A stretch of 64,000 nt of DNA from Annulohypoxylon bovei var. microspora. Its lineage: Eukaryota; Ascomycota; Sordariomycetes; Xylariales; Hypoxylaceae. The translations under genes were made by a program, and so were the position numbers. The notes below the pieces were generated by a model that did no database searches, was not told where the DNA came from, and saw only the letters and a list, made by a program, of their open reading frames with translations. Positions 1-13,209 of this stretch are shown here, piece after piece. The DNA lies in contig MU405363.1 of the NCBI GenBank assembly GCA_022836615.1, forward strand, positions 1 through 64,000. Direction: 5' to 3'. Positions within the stretch are counted from its first letter, which is position 1, and every line of letters starts with the position of its first letter.

Positions 1-277
1 AATTATTTAAAAAATCGGATAAAATTTTATTAATATAACATTAAAATGTTATTAACGTTTTATATAATTTAAAAAATATAATTAATTATTTAAAAATTTT
101 AAATTAAATATAAAAAACAATTTTTTATTTATTTATTTTTATTTATAATTTATAAAATATAACTTTAATATTAATTTTAATTAATTATTTAATTTTATAA
201 AAAAATTATAAAATTTCTTTAATTAATAATAATAAATAATAATTATGTATTAAAATAATATTAAAAACCTTATAATT
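1..277. other. AT-rich gene-less flank
   Basis: Almost pure A/T sequence dominated by TTAA/TAAT words, with no open frame of note. It has the look of DNA mutated by RIP (C to T on both strands). Bases 273-277 (TAATT) form the left copy of the target-site duplication of the neighbouring LTR element. Confidence 0.7.
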
Positions 278-493
278 TGTAACGGCGTTTAATTGTTATT
301 ATTCTTAAGGTATATTAACGGAATGGTTAATTAATGTTTTAATTATAAGGTTAATATATAAGGATTCTTTAAAAGAAATTATTTCGTGGCTTTTTTTCTT
401 TTAATTTTTTATTTTAAATATTCTTATTAATAAAATATGTGGTCTTATCGTTGTATAAGCTTTATCTTGATTTAAGATTTATTTGTTATAATA
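278..493. repeat. left LTR
   Basis: This 216-bp direct repeat partners 6394-6609 at an offset of 6116 bp. It starts TGTAACGGCG and ends TATAATA, where the partner has GTGACA. Differences between the copies are mostly C/T and G/A. Confidence 0.85.
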
Positions 494-3400
494 TAATATT
501 TAAAGTTATTTATTTATTTTATTTTTTTAATTTAAAGGCTTGTTTTTGAAATTCCTTTTTTTCTTAAATATGTAAACGCTTACGTATTAATTTGATTTTT
601 TTTAAATTGCGATATGTTTGAAGTTTTATTTTTAATTTATATTTAGTTTTTAAAAGTTTTTATTTTCTTAAATGAAATTCTTTATATTAATGGTTATAAG
701 GTTTTACCTTTATTTATAATAAAATATTTTTTAATATTATTTATTTTATTATTAATTAATAATAATATTTAAATTATTAAATAAAGGTTTTAATAAAAAT
801 GTTAAGTTGTTTATTAATTAAGTTGGTTAATTAAAATTTGTTTTCGTTCCCTTAATTATATAATTTTAAATTAATAAATTTTTATTTACGGTTGAAAAAA
901 AATCTTTAATTTTAAAAGAAACGTTAAAATTTTTAATAACTTAAAAAATCATTTAATTAATTACTTAATAATAAAATTAAAAGTTTATTTTTCCTTTTAA
1001 GAAAAAAGGGAAAAGAAAAGCTTTGTTTATTAATAAATTTTTTAATTAAAATAAATGTGTTTTTTAATTAAACTTATAATAAAGTTTTATTATTTTACCC
1101 TTAAGGTTTAATATAATAAAGGTAAATCCACTTTAAGTTATATTATTTATTATTTTAAATAAATTAATAACATTAAAAGATTAATTGTGGATTAATTTTT
1201 TTTTTTATTTTTTTTTTATTTTTTTTTTCTTGCTTTCCTTGCTTTCTTTTATACCCTTTATTTTTTTATTTTAATTTATACGTTATAAAATTTAATTATC
1301 TTTTTAATAAAATAAGATGATAAGTTTAAAAAATTAAATAACTTTCGGTACATCCTTAAAATATAATTAATAGTTTTATTTTTATTTTTATTAAAAATTT
1401 ATATTAAAGATTTATATCTTTTATTAAATAATTTAAATCTTATATTCGAAAAATAAGAAGTAAATACGAGGAATAAGTTTTAAATTAATTAATAAAAATT
1501 TTTTAAAAAATATATTTAATTTACATAATTTTACTTATTTATTAAAAGCGAAGTTAAATTAATCCTTTAATTTTTTTTTATTAAAAATAATATTAATTAA
1601 TATATTAAAATTAAATAAATATATAATTTATTAAAGTTATTATATAATAATTTTAACACCAAGGTTTAAATTAAAGATAATTTTTATAAATTTAATATAT
1701 AATTAAACGAATAATTTTTTAAGTTTTACGCGCTTTTTATATTATTAATAAATAAAAAAAGAATTTCGATATTTAAGTGGAAAAAAAAATTAAACCGCCA
1801 GCTAACCGCCGATCTTTACACCCAAACACTTCATTATTACTTAAATAAAAAAATAAAATTTATTAAGTTTAAAAACCTTTATTTGGTATTAACTTAATAA
1901 CGCGTCGAAGTTACTTAAAAAAAAGCTAACTTTATAACCTTTTAACCTTAACTTAAAGTTAAAGTTATTTTTAATATTATAAAAATAACTTTTACCGGTT
2001 TTAATACTTTTTATTTAATTATAAAAATCATAACCTAAATACGTATAAAAGAACCTTCTTAAATTTTTTTAATTCCCCATTAACGCAACGTTTTTATAAC
2101 GTTTAACATAAACTTAATTTATTATTTTTATAAGTAAAAAGGTTATTTTTTTAATAATTACTTAACGCGTAACGTAAAAATTAAAACGATGGTTATTATT
2201 TTAAAAAAAAAAGTAATAAAATATAATAAAAACAATGTTAATTTAAAATCAAAAGAAAATAACGCTTAAATAAAGCTTTTAACTTAAGTTTTTTTTTATA
2301 TATTTATTTATTAATATTTATTTTTATTAATTTTAATTTTTTAAACCTTATAATAAAAAAATTATAATTCGTAATTAATATATTAATTCGCTTATAAAGC
2401 GTAAGTGTAATAATAACGATATAAACGTTAATAAATATTAAAACATAAACGTATATAATCGTTAATTAATGAGATATATATTTAATAATAAATGTATAAA
2501 ATTTTCTTACCATTTAATTTAATTAATTTATTATAATAAAAGATTTTAACGGATAAATTATTAATTAAATTAATGAAATAATTTATATTAACATTTAAAT
2601 GTAAAGTAAGAATTTTTATAACGTATTTATTTTTTTAATAAACTTAAGGGACCGCTTTTAATTTTAAGTAATATTAAGGTTTAAATTTTTAACGGAACAC
2701 GATATTATGTTAAATAATTAATATTAACGGTTAATTTTTTTTAAATTATTACCTTCCCACCATTATTACACTTTTAATATTACATTAAAACTTTCCACTT
2801 TTTAAAAAAACGTAAATAAAATTACATAAAAAGATATAAAACGTTATAACCGCTTTTAATTTCGTACTTTAAAAGAAAAGTAAATTATTATAATGTTTAT
2901 ATATTCCATAATAAACCTTATAATTAAAATAAACTAACAGTTTTTTATTATTATTTCGCTTTTTTTTTTTAACCTTTTATTAAACCTTTAATATATCTTG
3001 TATTATTATTTATTATAAATGTTTATTTAATTTTAAGTTTAACGTTTATTAAAAAAATATTATATTTTTAACGAAGCTTTAATATAACTTATAAATTATT
3101 AAACGCTTTTATTTTATTTTATTAAAAACTTAATTTAACTTTTAAAGAAAGGTTATAATAAAAAAATAACCTTATCCGGGAGCAAATTATAAAAAGGCTT
3201 CCCTTTTATTTACATAATTTAACCGAAGTATTCTTAAAGAAAAATAACAATTCGTTACCACTTTATTAACCCTTTAACCATAAAATAAATTTAAAAGAAA
3301 ATATTAATTTTATTAAGTTACATTTTCTTTATAATATAAATATAAAATACTTATGGGCCTTGAAAAAATACTTATTAAATTACTTGCGTAAAAAATGGAT

Positions 3401-6393
3401 TATATTTAATACGGTTAAATATAAATCCTTTATCCTTTTTATAAAAAAGTTAAGGAATGGTTTAAAATTTTATATTAATTATTAAAAATTAAACACTTAT
3501 ATTAAAAAAAATTATTACTTTTTCCTTTTAATTAATAAAATATTAAAAAAGATTTTTAAAATTAAAATCTTTATAAAATTTAATATTTATTAAGTTTTCC
3601 ACCATATTAAAATAAACCCCGCTTTAAAAAACCTTACTACCTTTTAAACCCGTTTTAAATCGTACAAATACCGCGTACTTCCTTTTAAATTAAACAATAA
3701 GCTTAATACGTTTTAAAGGTATATTAACTAAGCCTTTTTTTCGTTTTTTAATAACTTTTATATAATATATATAAATGATATTTTAAACTATTTAAAAAAC
3801 TTATTTTTTTATGAATATTACATGTAATAAATATTAAAACGCTTGCGTTTTATTAGCTTATAAGTTAATATTTAAAAAAGTAAATTTTCGGTTATAAAGA
3901 TTAAATTCTTAAGGTTTATTATTTTTATTTTTAATATAATCGTTAATTAAGATAAGATTAAAATGATTTAAAATTAAAAAATATTTTCTTAAATTCAAGA
4001 ATTTTAATCGTTTTTAAGCTTTTATAATTTTTATTAACAATTCATATCGGAATATAATTAAATCATAAAGTCTTTACATTTTCTTATTATTGCTTTACAT
4101 TGGATTTAAATTAATAAATACATTAAAACATTTAAAACGTTAAAAACAACTTTAACCACTTTTTTAATTTTAAAGTACTTTTATAAAAATTAAAAGGTTA
4201 AATTAAAAATCAACGTTTTTAACAAGGTAATTTTTAAAGCTTTTTTATAATTAAATAAATTAAAAGATTAATATTTAATGGTTTTTTTTTTAAAATAATA
4301 ATCCTTTTAAAATATAATTATTTTATTTATAATAAAGAGTTTCTTATTATTATAATAATAATAAAACTTTGGGAATATATGTTTATTTTATTAAATAATA
4401 AATTTAATATATTTATAAATTATTAATTATTATAATATTTCATTATTAAGAAAATATTAAACTTTCGTTAAATTAATTAAAATAAATATTTGTTTCGATT
4501 TAATTATAAGTTATATTATTATTTAAAAAAGGAAAATGTAATAATTAACGCTTTATTTTAAAAAATAATTAATTTAATTACTTAAAAAATAATTAAAGAA
4601 TATAATTAATTTATTAATTTATTACCTTTTTTAATGTTCCATGATAGAATAAATCCCTTATAACCCTTAATTAATAAACCTTTAATAAACCTATTATCCC
4701 TTAACTTTTAATATATTTTAATTATAATAAAGGTTTTTAAGGAAAAATCATTTTAAGGTATCAAGTTAATTAACACCATTTTAATGGTTAATCGAAATGT
4801 TATTAAATTAAAAATGTAATGCGAATAAGTTAAAAAAGGAGAAAATAAGTATACTTTACGAAATAAATTATTACTTTTAAAAGAAAAATTAATAATTTTA
4901 AATAACGGGGAGTTTTGTACTAAGTTATATAATAAATTCCACCATCCTTTAAATTAAACACATTTAAGTTAAAATAAAATACATATAATAATATTAAAAA
5001 AATACTTATGGTTTAATATAAAAGTATTTATAAATTATTATTACGTTTATTATAAATAATGTTAAAGAAATTAAAATTTTAAAATTAAATTAATAAACTT
5101 ATTTTAATTACTTTTTATTAACGAATAAATGTGGTAATATATTTCGATAAATTTTAAATTTATGTTTTTTAATTATAAAAGGTTTAATTTAATTTTAATA
5201 ATTATTAATTAATTAAATAAAAGATCTTTTTTATTATTTATATATAAAATTTATATTATTATATAATTTATAAATTTATATTATAAGTATGTTTAATGTA
5301 TTTATAAGATTTTTAAAATAATTATATTTAATAAAAATCTTTAATTTATAATTACCTTTTTAAACGAGTTAATTAAATTCACCGGGGTGGATCTTTATAA
5401 ATTAATAATGGAACATTTATAATTTAATAATTAAATGGAAATTTTTAATTAATTTATTTAAATGAAATTACGATTTTTTATAAATTATTTTTAAAATAAT
5501 TAATTGAAAATATTACTTTATTTAAATTTTACGTATGTTATTTAATTACATTTAAATATAAGGTTTTCTTTTATAAAAATAAAAATGGGATTTATTTTAA
5601 GGATAATTTTTAATTAATAAACTTACATTTATAAGTTTAAAACTTTTTAAAAAAAACTTAATTATATTATTATTTAATTATTAATAAAATGTTAAGCTTT
5701 TATTATATAATGAGCTTGCAAAAACCTTTTATTAACATAAGATTATTAAAACAAATAAGTTAATAAAAAGAAATAATTAATAAATTAAATAATAAATAAT
5801 TAAATATATATTTATAAAGGTAATTAATAAATAAATTACTTCCATAATAATTTAAATTATTTAATAATAAGTTTTTTTAAAATGTTAACGAAGTTTCATT
5901 ATAACATTTTTAAAATTAACTTATCTTTAAATATGAAAATTTACCGAGTTTTAAACGTAAATTAATTAATTAAAGCCTTAAATAATTTAATTTTAAAGTA
6001 AGTAATAAATCTTTTATTTTTAATGGAAATTAACGAGGAATAAAAATATGAAATATTTAAAATATTAAGTTTTAAACTTTTTAAAAGAAAGTTTTAATAT
6101 AAAATGAATTAAATAAATTATAACCTTAATTTAATATAATACCCTTTTAAAGACTTTTTTAACGTATTAATTAAAATAAAAAACTTCCATAACTTATACC
6201 TTAAAGCCATTAATCCTTTAACTAAACTCCGGTAATGGATTAAAGCCATTACGAAAAATAAAATATTAAAAATAATAAATAAAAATAATTTACCTACTAT
6301 AAAAAAAAAGAAATTAAAGGAATAAATTATAAACGTATTAATAAATAATTTATTTTTCCCATAAATTAAATTTTTTTCTAAAGGAAGAAATTA

Positions 6394-6609
6394 TATAATA
6401 ATACTTAATTATTATTACTTTTAAAATATATTAACGAAACGATTAATTAATATCCCAGCCATAAGGTTAATATATAAAAATTCTTTAAAAGAAATTATTT
6501 CGTAATTTCTTTTTTTTTAATTCTTTACTTTAAATATTCTCGTTAATAAAATATGTGGTCCCGTTATCGCATAAGTTTTATCTTAATTTAAAACTTGCTC
6601 GCCGTGACA
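6394..6609. repeat. right LTR
   Basis: Partner of 278-493. Its right end reads GCTCGCCGTGACA, immediately followed by TAATT, the duplicated target site. It keeps more C/G at its 3' end than the left LTR and so preserves the likely ancestral end sequence. Confidence 0.85.
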
Positions 6610-6614
6610 TAATT

Positions 6615-9600
6615 TATATAAAACCGAAAATTATTTTTTAATTTTTTTATAAATAATATTAATACTTTTTTTAAAAAATTATTAACCTTAATTCATCCCT
6701 TATTTAATAAACTTATTAAGGTTTTTTATAACATTAAAAACTTTTTTTTTAATATATTATATAAAAGTTTTTATAAAATCTTTTTTTTTTATTTTAATCA
6801 TTTTTTTATAAATTAATTTTAATATTTAATTTTAACTTTAATAATAATAACATTATATTTTTATTATTTAAAATTTTTTTAATTTAATCTTTTAATTTAT
6901 TAAATAATGTTTTTCGGATTTAATTAATTATAAACTTTTTTTTCTTTTTTAATATAATATTAATATTTTATATAATAACATTAAAAATTTAAATATTTTC
7001 ACCGTTTTTTTTATATTAATAATTTTTTTTTAAGTTATAAATATTAAAAATATATTTTTTATTATATATTTAATTTTTTTGGTTTATAAACATTTTATTT
7101 TAATGTTATAAAATGTTTAAATAATATTTTAACCTTTTTTATATATTATTAAATTATATTTTTTTAAATTTATTTTAATTAACCTTTTCTTCGCTTTATA
7201 AGTAATATCGTTTTATTTTATTTATAATTTTCTTAATATTAAAAAAAATATAAAATTTAAAATAATATAATTTTATATATTTTTTTTATCATTTATATTA
7301 ATCTTTATATATATAAACATATTAATTATATAAATTTTTTTATTTTTAATTAATTTTAATTTTTTTTTAAATAAATATATACGGTAATTTTATTTATTAT
7401 ATAAATTTTTTATTAAATGTTAAATATATTAAATATTTTAAATTTATAAATGTATTAATAAATTTTTATTTATTTAATAAAATTTTAATTAAAAAAAAAT
7501 AATATATATTTTATTTAAAACTTTTTTAATATTTATAAATTTTAATATTAATTTTTAAATGTAATTTTATTTAAAAATTATTTATTTTTTAAATATTTTA
7601 ATAATTCGTAATTATTTTTAATATTTTAATTATTTTAAACCTTTATAATAATTATTTATAATGTATTGTTTTTGTTATTGTAATTTAATTAAAGTATGGT
7701 TTAAAATGATAAGTAAGTTATTATAAGGTATTTTATTTTTATATAACGAATATATTTTTTTTTTAAATTTTTTAAATTTTTAATTTAATTTTTATTATAT
7801 TTTTAATAAATTATTATTATTTTAATATAAATTATTTATTTAATTTATTATTATTTATTTAAAAGATATTATTATGTTTAAACTTTTAAAAATAATTTAT
7901 AAATTATTAATTGTTAATTAATTAATTAATAAGGTAATTAATAAGAAATTAATAAATAATTAATAAGAAATTAATAAATAATTAATAAGTTTTTTAAAAT
8001 TTAATTAATATTAATGAAATACTTTTAATTAATTAAATTTATTTACTTTTTTAATTAAATATATCCTTTTTTAAAATTTATTTTTTAATTATTTATAAAC
8101 GTAATAACTTTTTTAAGTTACTTTTTTAATTAATCATTTTTTAAATCATGTATTAAATTATTTTTAAATTATTTTTCACGCGTATAAAAGCCATTTTTTT
8201 AAAGGTTAATTAATCACCCATTTTATTTAATTATATAAAAACGAATTAATTTAAATTAAAAATTAAGTTTTTAAAATTATATAAACCTTTAAAATCATGT
8301 AAAGTTAATGATTAAAATTAAGGTTAAAAATAAAAATAAAATTAAAATTAAGATTTAAAGGTTTAAAAGGCGGTAAAAGTTTTTTATATAAAAATGTGTT
8401 TTTTTTATTAAAAAATTAATAAGTTATTTAATTTATTATTTAATTAATAAATAAATTAATTAATAAATTAATTAATAAATTAATTAATAAATTAATTAAT
8501 TAATTAATTAATTAATTAATTAATTATTAAATTAATTAATTTTTTAATTAATTTTTTAATTAAAATTTTAATTAAAGTTTTAATTAATTAATTTATTAAT
8601 AAATTAATTAAATATTTAATTAAATATATAATTAAATATTTAATTATTTATTTAATTAATTAATTAATAAATTAATTATTTAATTAATTTATTAATTAAC
8701 TTTTAAATTAACTTTTTAATTAAAATTTTAATTAATTAATTAATTATTAAGTTAAAAATAAATTAATTAAATAAGTGATAATATTTTTCGAATAAATTTT
8801 ATTTTTTTTCCACTTTATTACCTTTTTTTCCTACCTTATTTTTTACCTTTTTTTTATCCCGTTTTTTACCTCGTTTTTTATCCCTTTTTTCCCCCATTTT
8901 CCACCCTTTTTATTAAACCTTTTCTTAATTAATAACTTTTTATAAAAAAAAAATTTTATAAATTTTTTTTTTTTAATCTTTATAACTTTAAGAAAACAAA
9001 AACGCTTTAAAGTTTACAAAGGTCGCGTTTTCCCGGACATTATAAAAAGTTATATTAAATAAAAAAAAAACCGTAAAAATTTTAATTATTATAATGGTTA
9101 AAATTTTATAATTTATTTTATTTATAACCGTGTTTTTATTTTTATTAAATTTTAGTTTTTATTTTTAAATAATTATTATATTAATAAAATTAATAACTTT
9201 TTAATTAAATATTTTTTCGTATTAAATAATTATAAAATGGTTTTTTTTTTATAATTTAATATTTTTTTTATTTTAATTATTACGTTATTAAGTTTAACCA
9301 TTTATTTATTATAATTTTTTTTATTTAATTTTTTTATTATAAAAACGTTTTTTAATTTATTATTTAATTTCGCGTTAATATAATTAATTTTTTTTTAATG
9401 TAATTTATTAATTAAAGTTAATTTATTTTCGAAATTAATAAAAAAATTACCGAAGTATTAAAAAGCATTTTAACGCATTTTAATTAAGTTTTAATAAACG
9501 GTTTAAATCGATTATTTATTTTTAAATTTTTCGATTAAAATTTAAATAAAAGTTTAATTATTATATTTTTTATTAAGTTTTTTTATATTAAATTATTATA

Positions 9601-10270
9601 TTAAACGTTGCCATTTTTTAACCGGGATCGAAAATATAATTTTTAAACATTTATTTTTTTCCGATTTAAAATATATTAAATTTTTTAAAATAAAAAAATT
9701 TAATATAACCACGTATATTAAAAAAAAAATTTATTTATTAATTTAAATTAAACATTTATTTTTAATTAAAACCATTTCTTCGATTTCGTAAAACGAATTA
9801 AAGTTATTTAATAAATTAATTATAAAATTATTAAAAAAATTATTAAAAAGTTTATATATATTTAAATCGTGTTAATAAAAAACGATAAATATTATAAAGT
9901 TTTAATCGTTTATTATTTAAAAAATATTTATATATTAAATTATCGTTTAACGCGATAAACGTTTTTTTAAAAACTTTTATTAATTAAAAAATATAATAAT
10001 TTTTATAAATAACGATAAATTTATATTATATAAAGTTAAAAATAAAATTATTTTCATTAAAAAAAATAATTTTTTATTTTTAAAATTATAATATTTATAT
10101 TTAAAAATATAAATTAAATTAATTAATATAAAAACTTTTTTTATACGTGTTTTAATAATTTTAATAATTTATTTAAAATTATTAATAATTTTATTATAAA
10201 AATTTACGTTTATTACGTTTATAATTATAATATAAATTCGCGTTAATTTTTATTTTAATTAATTTTCCGG
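6615..10270. other. AT-rich RIP-type sequence without genes
   Basis: About 3.7 kb of A/T-dominated DNA with occasional CG-containing islands and no credible coding frame. It holds a long TTAA simple repeat (8430-8760) and a pyrimidine-rich run near 8810-8910 built of short T-tract plus CC words. It is probably the remains of transposable elements. I could not match its parts to a named element class. Confidence 0.7.
8430..8760. repeat. TTAA/AATTAATT simple-sequence tract
   Basis: A nearly uninterrupted run of TTAAT/AATTAAT words with stretches of perfect 4-bp TTAA periodicity around 8490-8525. It contains essentially no C or G. This is low-complexity sequence inside the RIP block. Confidence 0.85.
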
Positions 10271-10484
10271 GTTTTCGATTCGTAATAATAAATAAATTAT
10301 TTTAAAAATTAAAATTTATTATTTAATTAATTAAAAAACTTTATTTATAAAACGATGTATTTAATTAATTATTATAAATATATTTTTTTAACGTTAAAAA
10401 TATAAAATTACCGCGATAAAAATTTTTTAATAAAAACCATAAAAAAAAAATTATATTAAAACTTTTCCCGTATAATTATTTTCG

Positions 10485-10557
10485 TTAAATTCGGGTAAAA
10501 TATATAATTCGTTATTATTTAAGTTTTGTCCCGATTTAAAACTTATTCGCCGTAACA
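10485..10557 (+). repeat. truncated third LTR tail
   Basis: About 70 bp matching the last part of the LTRs at 278-493 and 6394-6609: an AAAATAT word, then the AAGTTTTGTCCCGATTTAAA region, and the ending TTCGCCGTAACA. Differences are again transitions. No upstream LTR portion is recognisable. This is a fragment of a second copy of the same element family. Confidence 0.6.
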
Positions 10558-10929
10558 TTACTTAAATTTAATAAAAGTAATGTTTAAATTTAACGAAAAT
10601 AATTAAACGGGAAAAATTTTAATAAATTTTTTTTTTTTTATTTAATTTTAAAAAAAATATTATATCGTTTTATTTTATAAAATAAAAATTTAAAAATTTC
10701 TTAAATAAAAAAAAGCGTTAAAATTTTATAACTTTTATTTAATTAAATGTTTTTATTATAAAAGTAAATTAATATTATAAATGTTATATACGTTAAAGCT
10801 TTTAATTAATTAAATTAAAAAATTCTTATTTTCGAAATAAATAAAAACTTTTCGCGCACGGATTAATTTAAAAACATTGGATTATTTAAATTATTTATTT
10901 AATTGTTTATTTTCTTTTAAACCCTTTCA

Positions 10930-11995
10930 ATTTAACGCGAAGTTACCCGTTCGGGTAGCATAATATCCCGAGTTTAACCGGAGGTCGATGGTTCGATTCT
11001 TCGATCTCCCGTTTTTTTTTCTTTTCTCATCCGGCGAAACCACACACCACCACGGTTCGCGCACCCGTTTAACCACCCTTTAAGCCTCCCCTTTAGCCAC
11101 CCGTGCTGCCACCCGTTTAACCGCCCGTTGAACCACCCGTAACCACCCCGTAAACCACCTCTTAAGCCACCCGTATATCCCCCGTTAAACCACCCGTTGA
11201 ACCACCCTTTGAACCACCCGTACGACCCCTTGTCTAGCCATTCGTAGCCACCCGCAGCTACCTTTTTAACCCCTGGCTTAACCATCCTTTTAACCACCCG
11301 TGTAACCCCCGTTGAACCCCCGGCTTAACCACCCGTTAAGCCTTCCGTCACCCGTTAAACCACCTTTTATACCACCCTTTATACCACCCTTTAAGCCTCT
11401 TATTTAATCACCCGTGGCCACCCGTAGCCACTTTTTTAACGCTTTAATCACTTTTTTAAAGGTTATTAAATCTTTTAAATTAAAGATTTTTTTTTATTTA
11501 AATAATTTATATTAAAAATTAACATTAATTAAACGGAAACGAATTAATTATATAATCATTTTAAATAATTATTTTTATTAATTTAATTAATCCGTGCGTA
11601 AAAATTAACTTTTAATAAATTTTTCGTTTTTAAAAAATTAAATTTTATTAAAAACCACTTTTTCGCGAATAAATCATTTTAAAAATTAAAATTTATTATT
11701 TAATTAATTAAAAAACTTTATTTTAAAAACGATACATTTAATTAATCGTTATAAATATAACGGCGTTTTTAAATATATTCCTTTTTTAATAAAACTTTTT
11801 TTATAAATACATTTAATTAAATTATAAAAAAGCTTAATTTAATTAATTAAATTATAAATAACGGCGGAATAATTTTACGAGCCACGGGATTTAATTAATT
11901 TAAAAAACGGTTTTAATTAAACTTAAAGTATTTACGCCATTTAAATGGTTTTAAAATCGGGTTATTATAACATTTAATTAAAAGCCTTTTAATGT
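10930..11995 (-). repeat. minisatellite-containing repeat unit 1 (inverted copy)
   Basis: Reverse-oriented copy of the unit seen three times further right. Reading right to left, its blocks match unit 3 in order: 11990-11880 matches 13290-13400, 11870-11720 matches 13420-13540, 11700-11580 matches 13550-13680, the C-rich 12-bp minisatellite at 11430-11040 (complement of GGGTGGTTAAAC-like units), and the terminal block with a Pol III box-B-like word at 10990-11000. The non-minisatellite parts are heavily mutated toward A/T. A further degraded partial copy of its middle part lies at about 10270-10450. Confidence 0.75.
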
Positions 11996-12049
11996 TTAAA
12001 TTTAACGAAGGTAATTAAACGAATATAACTTTAATGTGTTTTTTTTTTT

Positions 12050-13200
12050 TTTTATAATTTATTTTTATTAAAAATCTTTTATCGCGATAATTTTATATTT
12101 TTAACGTTAAAAGTTCGTAAACTTTATTATTTCTTTAAAAGTTAATATGTTTATAACGATTAATTAAATGTATCGTTTTGCGGGTAAAATTATTTTAAAA
12201 CTTTTAATTAATTAAATTAATCGATTTTAATTTTTGAAATGGCTTATTTACGAAAAAGTGGTTTTCGATAAAATTTAATTTTTTAAAAACGAAAAGTTTA
12301 TTAAAAGTTAGTTTTCACGCACGGACCAATGAATGGCAGCGATGAATGGATTATTTAAAATACTTATGTAATTAACTTAATATACATAAAAAAGACCTTT
12401 AAGCTAAGTGATTAAGTAACTTTTAAAAGGGTGGCCAAGGTGTTAAAAAGGTAACTACGGGTGGTTGAACGGGTGGTAAAATGGGTGGTTTAATGGGGTT
12501 TAAACGGGGGTTTTAACGGGTGGTTAAAAGGGTAGTTAATTGGGTGGTTCATTTGGGGGTGGTTTTACGGGAGGCTTAAGGGGTGGATTGACGGGTGGTT
12601 AATTGGGTGTTTAAATCGGGGGAGGCTACGGGGGATATAATGGGTGGTTTGATCGGGGGTTTAATAGGGATTCAACGAGACGGGTGGCTAAACGGGTGTG
12701 TGGTTTAACGGGTGGTTAAAGGGGAGATTTAACGGGTGGAAAGACCTGTGGTTAGATTTGTGGTTAGACTTGTGGTTTAATGGGGGTTATATGGGTGGTT
12801 AGAAAGGTGGCTACGGGTGGCTACGGGTGGTTTAAGGAGTGGTTTATCGGGGGTGGTTAGGTAGATCGGTGGTTAGACCGGGGTTTAAACGGGTGGCTTA
12901 ATAGGTTAACGGGAGGCTGAACGGGTGTTTAGATCGGGGGAGGCTACGGGGGTTAGATGGGTGGTTAAACGGGTGGCTACACAGGTGGCTTAGGGGTTTG
13001 ATAAGGGGTGGCTTAAGGGTTCGATAAGGGGTGGCTTACGGGGTGGTTAGATGGATGCGCGAACCGCTAGCCGGATGGTGGTAAGCTGTTTCGTCGCATG
13101 GTAAAAGAACCAAAAGTAGGAAATCGAGGAATCGAACCATCGACCTCCGGCTAAACTCGGGATATTGTGCCACCCGAACGGGTGGCCTCGCGTTTTTTTT
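12050..13200 (+). repeat. minisatellite-containing repeat unit 2
   Basis: Leading block 12050-12420 shares the words ATCGCGATAA, TATGTTTATAACGATTAATT and GTGGTTTTCGATAA with units 3 and 4. It is followed by roughly 600 bp of a degenerate 12-bp repeat (consensus near GGGTGGTTAAAC, 12425-13050). The terminal block has the words GCGCGAACCG, GTTTCGTCGCATGGTAAAAGAA, GGAATCGAACC and the palindrome CCACCCGAACGGGTGG. The unit is strongly G-rich on the + strand inside the minisatellite. It shows intermediate RIP-type mutation. Confidence 0.8.
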
Positions 13201-13209
13201 TTTCTCCAT

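Larger units (their letters stand above)
278..6609. mobile_element. RIP-degraded LTR retrotransposon
   Basis: Two direct repeats of exactly 216 bp (278-493 and 6394-6609) align end to end and differ almost only by transitions. Both contain the same landmarks: a segment ending in the word AAAGAAATTATTTCGT, then a T-rich run, then AAAATATGTGGTC. The left copy begins TG and the right copy ends CA, the canonical LTR termini; the other ends have become TA, as expected from RIP. The 5 bp before the left LTR (TAATT) equal the 5 bp after the right LTR (6610-6614). The internal 5.9 kb is AT-saturated with no surviving open frame, so gag/pol order, superfamily and strand cannot be read. A 5-bp duplication fits Copia- or Gypsy-type integration. 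Element length is 6332 bp. Confidence 0.85.
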
